Shown piece by piece: positions 1-8,924 of a stretch of DNA of 64,000 nucleotides. A program made the position numbers and the translations under genes. This DNA is from Diplolepis rosae. Lineage: Eukaryota; Arthropoda; Insecta; Hymenoptera; Diplolepididae. Every line of letters starts with the position of its first letter. Position 1 is the first letter of the stretch. The DNA lies in assembly GCA_030998225.1 (NCBI GenBank), contig JAPYXD010000715.1, forward strand, positions 9,242,501 to 9,306,500, given 5' to 3'. Below the pieces are notes generated by a model that saw only the letters and a list, made by a program, of their open reading frames with translations, did not search any database and was not told where the DNA came from.

Positions 1-609
1 TATAATGCTAATCTGTATAAGGTCGGCCTCATGAACAGCCAGCGCCACGGTGGCCAACGGTCAACATCTGTGACATTTTCATCTCCAGAGATTCCGGGGG
101 CTGCTGAAGGCTGAGCAGCCATCTTTACTTAGGTTGATTACAAAGAATGTTGCGGTAAATTCAAATATAGTGAAAAGGGAAAAGTGTAAATATTAAAGAA
201 ACAATATGTAATCCATGCTTTTTTACCGGTATTAGTATTGATAGTATACATAATATTAAACTAATGAAATGAAATTTATTAAATAATACTAAAATATAAC
301 TCGGTAATATTTATTATTATGGTATATAATGTTGTATATATTTAAATAGGCATATGCATTTATTTCTTAACTATAATTAAATATAAATTTATCAAATATA
401 GATTACTGAATTCAACAAGTAAACGAACCTTGGAATAGTGAAAAATTATCTCACGTTCTGAACGTGAACTATTAATAATAGTCACATATAATAACTATTT
501 TTAGTATAAATTAATTTGGGTTTCATAATTCAATCCTTATGTACCTGTACATAAACGGTTTTAAAAACTGAAAAAAGCTCCATCCCCTTCTGTTTTAAAA
601 AATGTTGAA

Positions 610-675
610 TTACTCGATCTTGTTGGCGTATCTCATCACACGTTTAAATTGCTCAGGAGTAATAATTTGCTCCAA
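610..675 (-). CDS. Candidate terminal coding exon, unidentified gene
   Basis: On the minus strand a pyrimidine-rich tract ending in ttctttcag is followed by 21 codons and TAA. The peptide starts LEQIITPEQF and ends YANKIE. It begins in phase 0, which fits the phase-0 donor of the exon at 1363-1485. A GT-AG intron of 687 bases (676-1362) would join them, and the hairpin repeat at 1017-1250 lies inside that intron. I do not recognise the family. It may be host or transposon-derived, because a fragment of repeat X abuts the upstream exon. The exon is short, so chance is possible, but the splice signals and phase agreement argue for a real gene tail. Confidence 0.45.
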   Translation of the reverse strand: MEQIITPEQFKRVMRYANKIE

Positions 676-1016
676 CTGAAAGAAATAATAGAAATAATTT
701 TAAATATATATAAAAATTATAAACTATTGTATTTTGGTCATTTACGAACATTTTAATTTATCAGAAAATAATAAAATTGGAAAAGAAACAAACCTTAAAA
801 TATAATTAATACTGAATGCAGATATTACATGAAAATTAAGTATTTACATGCTGTGTCTAGTATGTTACTAAATAATAGAATCCAATTCTATAAAGACCTA
901 AGTAATAATATAGAAGATTATCACTAAATAGTACAAAACATCAGGGACGAAAGTACTTCACAAGCAGCAAATCACTTAATTAAAAATTATCAGAGTATCA
1001 CAAACAAGAAGTTTTA

Positions 1017-1250
1017 AATGTCAAACTAAAGTAGTGACTAATTCAACACCTTAATTTTTAAACTACATGCAAAAGTAATAAATAAACAATTCTTAAAAGA
1101 AAACAATGATTTTATTTATTATTTTTTTATTATTTATTTATTATTTTGTTTATTATTGTAATTATTATTGATGTTTTTCTTTTAAGAATTGATTATTTAT
1201 TACTTTTGCATGTAGTTTTAAAATTGAGGTGTTGAATTAGTCATGACATT
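1017..1250. repeat. Hairpin-forming inverted repeat (MITE-like)
   Basis: Arms 1031-1106 and 1172-1247 are near-perfect reverse complements of about 76 bases, sharing blocks such as actaattcaacacct and actacatgcaaaagtaat. The loop of about 65 bases is almost pure A/T. No target duplication is clear. It lies within the proposed intron of the minus-strand exons. Confidence 0.75.
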
Positions 1251-1362
1251 TTATTTTATATTAAAAAATTAAAAGAATGACAAGCGACAAGTAGGTACTC
1301 AAAATAGGCGAAAATGAATTTTGCACTTGAAAAATATAAGAATTAATAAATTTATGACTTAC

Positions 1363-1485
1363 TTTTACGCTAGAAAAATTTGTTTCATCAATTTCCCAAT
1401 GATTCCCATATATTTCTTTCGTCCAAGACCAACCTAACTTACAGTTTATCCCTACCTCATGGCCTGTGACGTCAACTTGGTTATC
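1363..1485 (-). CDS. Candidate internal coding exon, unidentified gene
   Basis: On the minus strand 41 open codons run from a fragment of repeat X to a strong donor (aaa then gtaagt, complement of 1362-1357). The peptide includes VDVTGHEVGINCKLGWS and EIYGNHWEIDE, a composition (W, C, G, H) more like a folded protein than noise. The donor leaves phase 0, matching the acceptor at 675/676. Upstream the frame meets a TGA immediately after the junction with repeat X at 1486. The exon is therefore either truncated by that repeat or its true acceptor is lost. Family unknown. Confidence 0.45.
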
Positions 1486-1668
1486 TCAATTGCAATTCAT
1501 AGTGTTTGGAAATAAATTTACAATATTATAAAGTTTAATGATAAAGAAAATATTGGTGAAGGTAAAATTCTCTTAAATTCTCTATAAATTCTCAAGCTGT
1601 CTTAAAATTACGGTCACAATTACGAGAACGTGACCGGATTTTAAATGTCCGAAAAATTTAGAACTCTA
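1486..1668 (-). repeat. Fragment of TA-flanked repeat X
   Basis: This is an inverted copy of the first ~185 bases of the element at 47517-48070. It ends at AGAACTC followed by TA (1660-1668), the same terminus as the full copy. Shared blocks include ccggattttaaatgtccg and aaagaaaatattggtgaagg. It stops abruptly at 1486 beside the candidate exon, and the other terminus is not seen. Confidence 0.7.
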
Positions 1669-1734
1669 GTCAGAATGTTTCATATTTTTGCCACGGATAG
1701 CGCTAGTATCGAGTAGTGGCCCGAATGACCGCAC

Positions 1735-1830
1735 CGTAGCATGTATGCACGAAGTAGTATAAGGAGACCCCACTCGTGGAAAATTTGAACGCGTGGAATC
1801 GGATTTAGTTAGTTTGCATCGCTCGTAGCG
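1735..1830 (-). repeat. Repeat copy equal to the empty insertion site of Gypsy element 1
   Basis: The reverse complement of about 1749-1828 matches the joined flanks of element 1 (about 2803-2827 plus 17536-17613). It shows gcgatgcaaactaactaaat uninterrupted where element 1 has a single gcaa on each side. It serves as an internal control for the insertion boundary. The nature of the repeat is unknown. Confidence 0.75.
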
Positions 1831-2055
1831 CCTCTTACAGGGAAATGTCTAACTCTTGAATTTTCACAATATGGCTGTCGTGTTGTCTACTCCATGAAAA
1901 CAGATAAACAAATACAGTGGCACCGTTATAGTTAACATTATTTTAAAAGTATACTGTTGTTCTTTTATATGAAATATAATATACAATATAGATGTGTTTA
2001 ATAAGTGAAGTATAGTTTATGTTATCTACATTTTGCCTTTTTCTGAATTTTGTAG

Positions 2056-2179
2056 ATTATGTCACCTGTCAACGCGAAGATGGAAAGCAAACCCTTTTGT
2101 TTCTTCAAGTATTTACATTAAAGTTACTTGCATTGAAGAGTTTGAAAATCTTCTAAGAGAGGTTGATGAGTATCCGTAA
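2056..2179 (+). CDS. Candidate terminal coding exon, unidentified
   Basis: An acceptor-like tract ending tgaattttgtag (2044-2055) is followed by one base, 40 open codons and TAA. The peptide includes RRWKANPFVSSSIYIKV and ends EFENLLREVDEYP. It is short and unrecognised. It could be the tail of a gene whose earlier exons lie further left, or chance. The opposite strand carries the other candidate exons, so this would be a separate gene. Confidence 0.3.
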
Positions 2180-2823
2180 TTTTTGTTACAGCTATATATT
2201 ATTCAGAAATATTATAATAAGAAATGCAATCATATAATAACTGCAAAAAAAAATTGAAAATCAAATTTTTTTTTAAATTAACAAATACCAGAGAAAATTT
2301 ATTCTTAGAAAACAATATTAATATTGATTTTTCGTGTAACTGCATGAAGTCACATTAAATTAAATTAAGCAAACGAATTATACGATGAATTTAGCGGCCA
2401 CAAAAGTCGTTGTTTCTGGAGTGAAATGCAGCCGGGAGGAGCGTACTTTTGGCTAGGAGATCAAGAAAAAATAGTTGCAATAGCACAAAAATTAAATACA
2501 GATCAATGTACTTCACATTACAGATTTATAAAATAATTAAACATACTGACCGTGCTAGGGCAAAAGAAGTGACGTTTCTCCAGTCTGTCTTCTTTTTCTT
2601 TTTTCTTCTTTACAACATAGCGCGTGGATGCGCAACCAGCAGTAAAACAATAGACCATATTATCTTGCACACACTTGTTTATTAATATATTTAAAACTTC
2701 TCGCATATGTATGGCAATGACTGGTAATTTTTGCTTGTACAAATCACGCTTACATTATTATGAGCGCCGACATTTTTGAAACTTGTGTTGCAACGCTTTT
2801 ACGCAAGCGGCGCAACGAACGAT
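2180..2823. other. Non-coding stretch, nothing firm
   Basis: AT-rich sequence with two short overlapping open frames on opposite strands and no recognisable motif. I see no supported gene here. The last ~20 bases belong to the repeat into which Gypsy element 1 inserted. Confidence 0.6.
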
Positions 2824-2827
2824 GCAA

Positions 2828-4248
2828 TGTGATGATCGCACCTGCGCGCTCATCTATTTTGCGGATTGCGAATAAACTAGATCGAGCGTTCATGAACTCG
2901 ATTCAAATTCACTTCTTCGGTACGTACGTAATTGTACGTAACAAAGAAATGCCGTGGGAAAATTCAATTTTGATTTTATTTAAAATACTTAAAAAGGCAG
3001 AATAAATCTTAAGGTTTATGATCAAAGAGACTTTTAGTATTAAGAATAAATATAAATCTTTTAGTTTTATTTGACAAAATAACAAGGGTTGGTTTATGTC
3101 ACTTTATATGTACGGACACGTGCAACAATCTCACGGTTCTTAAATTGTTAAAATGAATTTAATGTTAATTTATATGCTGAAACTTACCAGATCAAGTTGA
3201 CATTTAAGAGAAATGATAAATAAACCAGCCTTGTTCCTTAGAATAATTAAATTAATGGTTTATTTTCAGATTGACAGGTTGTCTGGAAACCTTCGAGGAA
3301 ATGCCTCAATAGAAATAAATAATAAATAGTTTTAAGAGCCTTCCTTTGTTCTGAATAGGACCAGACTATGTGAAAACCGTTCTGGAGAGTTTGGGAAATG
3401 TCACTAGCGACTAATAAATTCTAAATTTATTGCCATCTAGTATAAATTGTTTGGTTTACAAACCATGAGTTTCGCTAAATACTCAATAGTCGTTGAAATT
3501 TGATTCCAAATTTCAACAAACCCAAAATCACCAGAACGATCGTAAAATGTGAAAGAACATGGGTACTTGTCAACCCTTAAAAATTGATCTACGATCGAAG
3601 TTAAGTGACCAGAGACGGACCCCGGAGTCAAAAGAGGACTTGTATTTTGACACCCTCAAGTGGCCGCACTTGAGATGCTGGGAACGCACGTGGGCCCGAC
3701 ACCCACTATTGGCCTAGTTCGTATCCGCCCTCACTGTTTTAAGGGAAGAATCTAATCCAATAAGATTATTTTGGAAACACCCAAAACTGAAAATCAACCA
3801 ATTAGATCTATTATCTACGCCCTAAAAACTCAAATCATTTAGTGGGGACTTTTGATAAAAAGACCTCTTGGATCCCTCTCTGGACATACATACACACTCC
3901 CTTCGACGTACTTGATTATTCTCTCGATCACGTACTCTTTCACGTATTCACTTCAGTCTTTTTTTTGTTTTATCACTCAACCTCGCGACATTCGCTAGAT
4001 TTTTTACGGAATTTGTGAAACTTTGTTTGCTTTGAAAATTTAATACCAAAATTGTGAATAGTTCGATTAAATAAAAGTACAAGTTGTGTTAAAGATACAG
4101 AAGCAAAAATCAATTTTCCCGTTTCTATTTTCATAGGCCGACCGAAGCCCTCTAAATAAACAATTTAAATTCAACCCGCCCAAATAAATCGAATATCGAC
4201 TTTTTCGATATTTCGATAATTTGATGTTTCCAAATCCGGGACATCACA
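2828..4248 (+). repeat. 5' LTR of Gypsy element 1
   Basis: 1421 bases, TG...CA ends, matched by 16110-17531. A TATA-like GATAAAAAG at 3854-3862 would place transcription start near 3885, and AATAAA at 4070-4075 is the poly(A) signal used in the 3' copy. This gives a short R region. The U3 start holds a palindromic stretch built from cgtacgt near 2922-2940. Confidence 0.95.
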
Positions 4249-4260
4249 ATTAAAAATTTC

Positions 4261-4279
4261 TGGTGACAGCGGTGGGATT
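4261..4279 (+). promoter_or_regulatory. Primer binding site, tRNA-Leu type
   Basis: TGGTGACAGCGGTGGGATT lies 12 bases after the LTR. It is complementary to the 3' end of a leucine tRNA acceptor and T arm plus CCA, with one mismatch to the eukaryotic Leu tRNA 3' end as I know it. Element 2 has the same site at 25835-25853, so both elements use the same primer class. The 12-base spacer is at the long end for Gypsy elements. Confidence 0.8.
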
Positions 4280-4295
4280 ATTTAAATATTCGGTC

Positions 4296-4951
4296 GGTTC
4301 GGGAGTGAACAATTTTAAGTTGTTAATCAAAGTGTCGTGAAATTGAATAAACTTTAAAACTCATATTCGGATTCAAGGAAATAAAAACAAAATAAAATAT
4401 TCTGTAAGTTCGGGAGTGAAAAATTTCGATTTGTTTTTCAATGTGTTGTGAATTTGATCAACTCGAAAATCTATCTCAAACCTAAAGAAAAAACTATTTG
4501 ATAATTTAAAAGAAAAAAAAAACACTATCGGTTCGGGAGTGAGAAAATTCTTGTTCAGTGCGAAGTGAAAGAACATTCCAAATTTGACAAACAGTTTTTA
4601 TTGACTTTTTGAATAAAATAAATTGACATCCATCGCCAAAACAAAGAATAATTATTTCTGGGCGAGTACCTGAAAATAAATATATTATAAAATAAATTTG
4701 AGCAGACTAATAATAATTATTATTAGGTCTGAAAACAAATAAGTTAAAGTTTATACAACTTTGGTGAACTCAACGCTCGGAGCGGTCGTGCGCGAAGTGC
4801 GATCCATCGTTGGACCTGGACCTGGAACCTGACTCTTCTTCTTCTTGGACTTGGAACTGGCTGGAATCCCTGGACGTGGACCTGGACTGCTGCATCTTGT
4901 TGCTGATCTGGATAAACCTGGAATATAAAAGTGTGTTAAGTGCGGGAGTGA
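4296..4951 (+). repeat. Degenerate leader repeats with GTTCGGGAGTGA motif
   Basis: The motif ttcgggagtga recurs at about 4298, 4409 and 4532, with a weaker copy (tgcgggagtga) at 4941. Each is followed by A/T-rich sequence with related words such as tgtgaaattga and tgtgaatttga. The first spacings are 111 and 123 bases. Being just downstream of the primer site, they sit where packaging or dimerisation signals usually lie; that role is inference. Confidence 0.6.
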
Positions 4952-5295
4952 ATATATCCTAATGGTCATTTCCGAAAAGTTAAAAGTGCAAAGTGAGAAT
5001 GCAGGAATGCTGAATGTTTGTATGCTGAATGGTAAGTCTTCTTTGATCAGCTACCTTTTTATTCTGCCGTCTTATTGTAAGATTTGAAAATATTTCAATT
5101 GATTAAAAACTTTAAGTTATTTGAGAAAGTAAATAAATAAAAATAAAATAAAATATATATATATATTTTGTTTTAATTAAGATTATTGTAGTTTAAGTGT
5201 TGAGATAATTTCCCTTTTTGTTTGAACGTGCAACGAGAATTCTATTTCCCAATAATTCATATTCTCTGTTACTCACGTGCTTAACCGGTACGTAA

Positions 5296-5601
5296 ATGTT
5301 GACAGAAGGCGAAACTTATATTTGCCATTTTACATCCCTTAAGGATCACCTCTTAATTACCGTCACTGACGACGAAAGATTACCACATCAGTTTTTTATT
5401 CCTAAAGATCCTACCTCCGAGACACTATTAAAAAACGAACACCGCTTAAACAGGAATAACAGCGAAGTAGTTAACAAAGCCGAAATTTTCAATTTGTGTA
5501 AATTAACTTCAGAATCCGATTGTTGGGTAATTGAGATCTTCGAAAAGAACGATACACTGGTTTTCCGAGCACCCTTTTTCGAAACTTGCGAATACTACTG
5601 A
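5296..5601 (+). CDS. 101-aa ORF of unknown function in the Gypsy leader
   Basis: ATG-initiated ORF between the LTR and gag, with balanced composition and no low-complexity tract. The N-terminal half is rich in short hydrophobic blocks (ICHFTSL, LLITVTDD). The C-terminal half includes CWVIEIFEKNDTLVFRAPFF, which looks like beta strands. I recognise no domain, signal peptide or membrane segment. The surrounding leader is full of stops, so a 101-codon frame stands out. It could be an accessory or captured gene of this oversized element, or a fragment. No counterpart was found in element 2. Confidence 0.45.
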   Translation: MLTEGETYICHFTSLKDHLLITVTDDERLPHQFFIPKDPTSETLLKNEHRLNRNNSEVVNKAEIFNLCKLTSESDCWVIEIFEKNDTLVFRAPFFETCEYY

Positions 5602-7578
5602 TTCGCTTTTTACCTAAATATTAAAACCCGATAAAAATATTTTGCATACCTTAAAATTTTTATTTTTTTTTTCACTCACTGCGAACTTCGTTTTCTTCTT
5701 TCGTTGGGCCGATTCTCAAAGACGATCTTCCTTTGCCATTTGACTTAATTCTCTTTCCTTTTCGTTGAGAACTGATCTTCTGTGACAAGTTTCAAATCCA
5801 ATTACATAATTAAAGAACTTTAAGTGATAATTTTGGAATAATAATTTTGAATAATAATTTTACATAATTTTAGTATAATTATTTATAGAAATATTAGTAA
5901 TTGTTACTGATAATAACTATTTTAGTTAAACAATTGTTTTCGATAACCCGTTATTCATGATTTTTGTATTAATTTAAATAATTCTAATTATTATTTCTCT
6001 TTTTTTTACCTGAATCCTTAATAATTTTAATAATTATTGATAATTTTAGTAATAATTTTAATGGTTTTAATAATTGTTTTTAATATTTCTAATAATAATT
6101 TTTAATCATTTCAACTATTGCGTTCTTTAAATTTTAATAATTATTTTTCAATAATTTTAATAGTAATTTTTTTATAACTTTAGTAATTTTATTGCTTTTA
6201 ATAATTACTTAGTAAATTTTTTTAAATTTAATCATAAATTCTTGTAGAATTAATATGTGGAACAATTTTGAATGACACATTAGTTTAATATTCTATAACT
6301 TAAATAGTGATTTAGAAAATTTTAGTCTCTCTGTGGATAAAGATTTCCGTCGATAAGGTAGAAAGTGATAGATTTCAAATTCAAGCACCGAATTCAAAAA
6401 CTTAAATAATAATTGTGACTTATTTTCAATAATTCTAATATACTTGTTTATAAAAGTTTTATTATTATTCTTAATAATAAACCTGTTAATAATTAGATAA
6501 TTGTTTGCAATAATTTTTGTATTAATTTTAATCATTCTAATCATCGACTTAGTAACTTTTATTTTGATAGTTTTAATAATTGTTTTCAAAAACTCCAATA
6601 ATCATTTTATTTTTATAGTTTTAATGATTGTTTATAATAATTTCTAAATTTTTAAAAATAATTTAACTATCGTTCCCATAACTTTAAAAATTACATTGAT
6701 AATCTTAATTACTATTTTCAAAAATTTTAATTGATATTTTCAAGAATTTTAATACATGTTTTCAATAAATTTAATAATTATATAACTTTAATAAAACTTT
6801 AGTAGCTAATCATTTTAATTTCATTGGTCTTAGTAATTATTTAATAATTCTAAAATTTAATTGTAAACCCTGTGAACTCGAGAAAACACTTCCTTTCTGT
6901 ACATTCTCTTTCAAATCTCTAATTGGCGAATATTTTGACACATGTCTGAATAAGCTTATTGTTTTAAGAACCTACGATTATAAAGCTTTTGATAAGAATT
7001 TTCAACGGAAATTTCTAAAGTAAATGAAACTTTTGGAACCAAAATTTTCTGATATTTTTGTAAAATTTATAAATCTAAAGGTGCATAAATTAGTAAAAAC
7101 TGTCTTAATATTGAACTGAATTATAATTGACATAACCTATAACATAAAATTAATTAAGGTATAATAATTTGAAATTTATACTATTATAATTTTTATTTTT
7201 TTATCTTATGTAATATACTATTGTATTCTACTAGTTATTTTATATCTTTTCTACCACTCCTGATTTTGTTCTAATATTTTATAAAAAAAGAATACACATA
7301 TAATTCTATAAATTTTTATAAAATTTCACGGGTTCGAAAATTTCAAAATTTTGGAAACTTTCAAAGCAAAGGTTCCATATTAAGAATTAAATCGTTTTTA
7401 AGAATTTTAAAATTTGCTATCTCGAGACCGAAAAATTTGCTTGAGATTCCAGTCACTTTTATATAAATCTTGGATTTCTTTCCGAAAAATTATATTTTTG
7501 AAAGCTCTTAAATTAGTTACATTTAACATTTCCACAAGAAGTTAAGTTTAATAATAGAAATGGAAGAACATTTTGCAA
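5602..7578 (+). repeat. Low-complexity AT-rich leader of element 1
   Basis: From about 5800 to 6870 the sequence is a degenerate run of words such as aataattttaataattatt. The rest, to the gag start, is AT-rich without open frames of note. No gene is supported. Confidence 0.7.
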
Positions 7579-8904
7579 ATGTGCCTACTAACTCACATTT
7601 CGACCATGGGTACTCTCGTAATGAAAAAAGAAAACCAACCTCAAGTTGATACAAATAATGGAGGTCCTAATTTTAATTCCGTCCAAAATGAACAACAAAA
7701 CCCCCAACATTCTGTTTATCCTACCCCTTTAATCTTATATGAACTAAGCGAAAATGGCGATCTCGTGCCATACACTTTTAGTCAGGAAAACAGATCGTCC
7801 GAATCGGTCCAAACAAACACCTCGACAATAAACAATGCTCTCAATATCGAAAAAGAAGGTACTATTTCCAATGATTCACAATCTCCTTCGAAGCGCTATA
7901 TCAGTATTAAATTGGCCACCGATATGGTACCTGTTTTTGATGGTAAAACACCATCAATAATGACATTCATTCGCGCTTGCAAATCGGCCGAAAATTCTGT
8001 TCATCCCGGTGATAGGACTTTCCTTGTCACCTTGATAAGGAATAAAATAATAGGGAGCGCGGATTTGTATTTACAAAACAACACTGAATATGACTGCCTA
8101 GATACTTTACTAAATGCTCTAAAGTTGGCATTCAGTCCACAATGGGACTTAAGTCAACTCCAAGCACAGATTTCCAATGTCATTCAAAAAGAAAACGAAA
8201 GTGTTTTACTGTACGGAATTCGTGTTAGTGAACTTCTTCGTCGAACATTAGAATCGATAGACGAGGGATTTCCTAAGGAAGCTGTAGCCGGGATGAGGTT
8301 AGGAGCAAATAAGAATGCAGTATCGTGTTTCGTAAGGGGACTGAAAGAAAAAATAGAAAGTAGAATGCAAAATAAAAATCCAAATAATTTGCAAGATGCT
8401 ATTAATACGGCTGTGGCAGTAGAAAACGAAATTGAATGCCTCTCACACCTTCGTAATACGCGCACCTTTACTCGAAAAGATCTATCCCAGAGACCACACC
8501 CTTATATCCGTGACACTCCTCGCAACACATACGAACAACGCAGAGTATATAAATTAGAAGGATCACGCAACATTCCTGATATAAATTTTAAAAATAATAT
8601 AAAATGTTTCAACTGCGGGAAACCAGGCCATTACAAACGAAATTGTTTTAAAAGGCAATCTCCTTATCAAAATTTGAATCCACGAAAAGTAATTGGTCGT
8701 TGTGGATTCTGCCAAGGACCTAACCATTATGAAGAAAATTGCTTCGCTAAAAAAGAGTACGAAATTCGCGAAAATACAAATTTTTCAAAAGGGCCTCACA
8801 GAGTGAAAGAAAAAGAAAACCGACACTTACCAAGTACCTCGAATCCAAAACCCTCCGGATCGAAACACGTAGGGTCCTTTGCACCATCGAACACTCAAAA
8901 ATAG
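7579..8904 (+). CDS. gag: Gag (capsid-nucleocapsid) of Gypsy element 1
   Basis: About 441 residues from the ATG at 7579; the ATG at 7606 (cgaccATGG) has a better Kozak context and may be the real start. The N-terminal ~110 residues are polar and probably disordered. The middle (about 115-290) resembles a retrotransposon capsid, with FDGKTPSIMTFIRACKSAE and later REL/LLRRTLE-type helices. Two CX2CX4HX4C zinc knuckles follow (CFNCGKPGHYKRNC and CGFCQGPNHYEENC), typical of nucleic-acid-binding nucleocapsid. The tail is basic and proline/serine rich. The TAG at 8902-8904 ends gag while the pol frame is already open (from 8751), so pol is probably made by a -1 shift. Confidence 0.9.
   Translation: MCLLTHISTMGTLVMKKENQPQVDTNNGGPNFNSVQNEQQNPQHSVYPTPLILYELSENGDLVPYTFSQENRSSESVQTNTSTINNALNIEKEGTISNDSQSPSKRYISIKLATDMVPVFDGKTPSIMTFIRACKSAENSVHPGDRTFLVTLIRNKIIGSADLYLQNNTEYDCLDTLLNALKLAFSPQWDLSQLQAQISNVIQKENESVLLYGIRVSELLRRTLESIDEGFPKEAVAGMRLGANKNAVSCFVRGLKEKIESRMQNKNPNNLQDAINTAVAVENEIECLSHLRNTRTFTRKDLSQRPHPYIRDTPRNTYEQRRVYKLEGSRNIPDINFKNNIKCFNCGKPGHYKRNCFKRQSPYQNLNPRKVIGRCGFCQGPNHYEENCFAKKEYEIRENTNFSKGPHRVKEKENRHLPSTSNPKPSGSKHVGSFAPSNTQK
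8751..8904 (+). promoter_or_regulatory. Gag/pol overlap, probable -1 frameshift region
   Basis: The pol frame has no stop from 8751 on and overlaps gag by 154 bases, in the -1 frame. Two A runs are candidate slip sites: six A at 8749-8754 and five A at 8897-8901, the latter immediately before the gag stop (codons caa aaa tag). Slipping lysine tRNA back one base at the second gives ata ggc and enters pol directly. Neither is a perfect X XXY YYZ heptamer in the gag frame. Confidence 0.55.
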
Positions 8905-8924
8905 GCAAAGATCCAATCATCACG

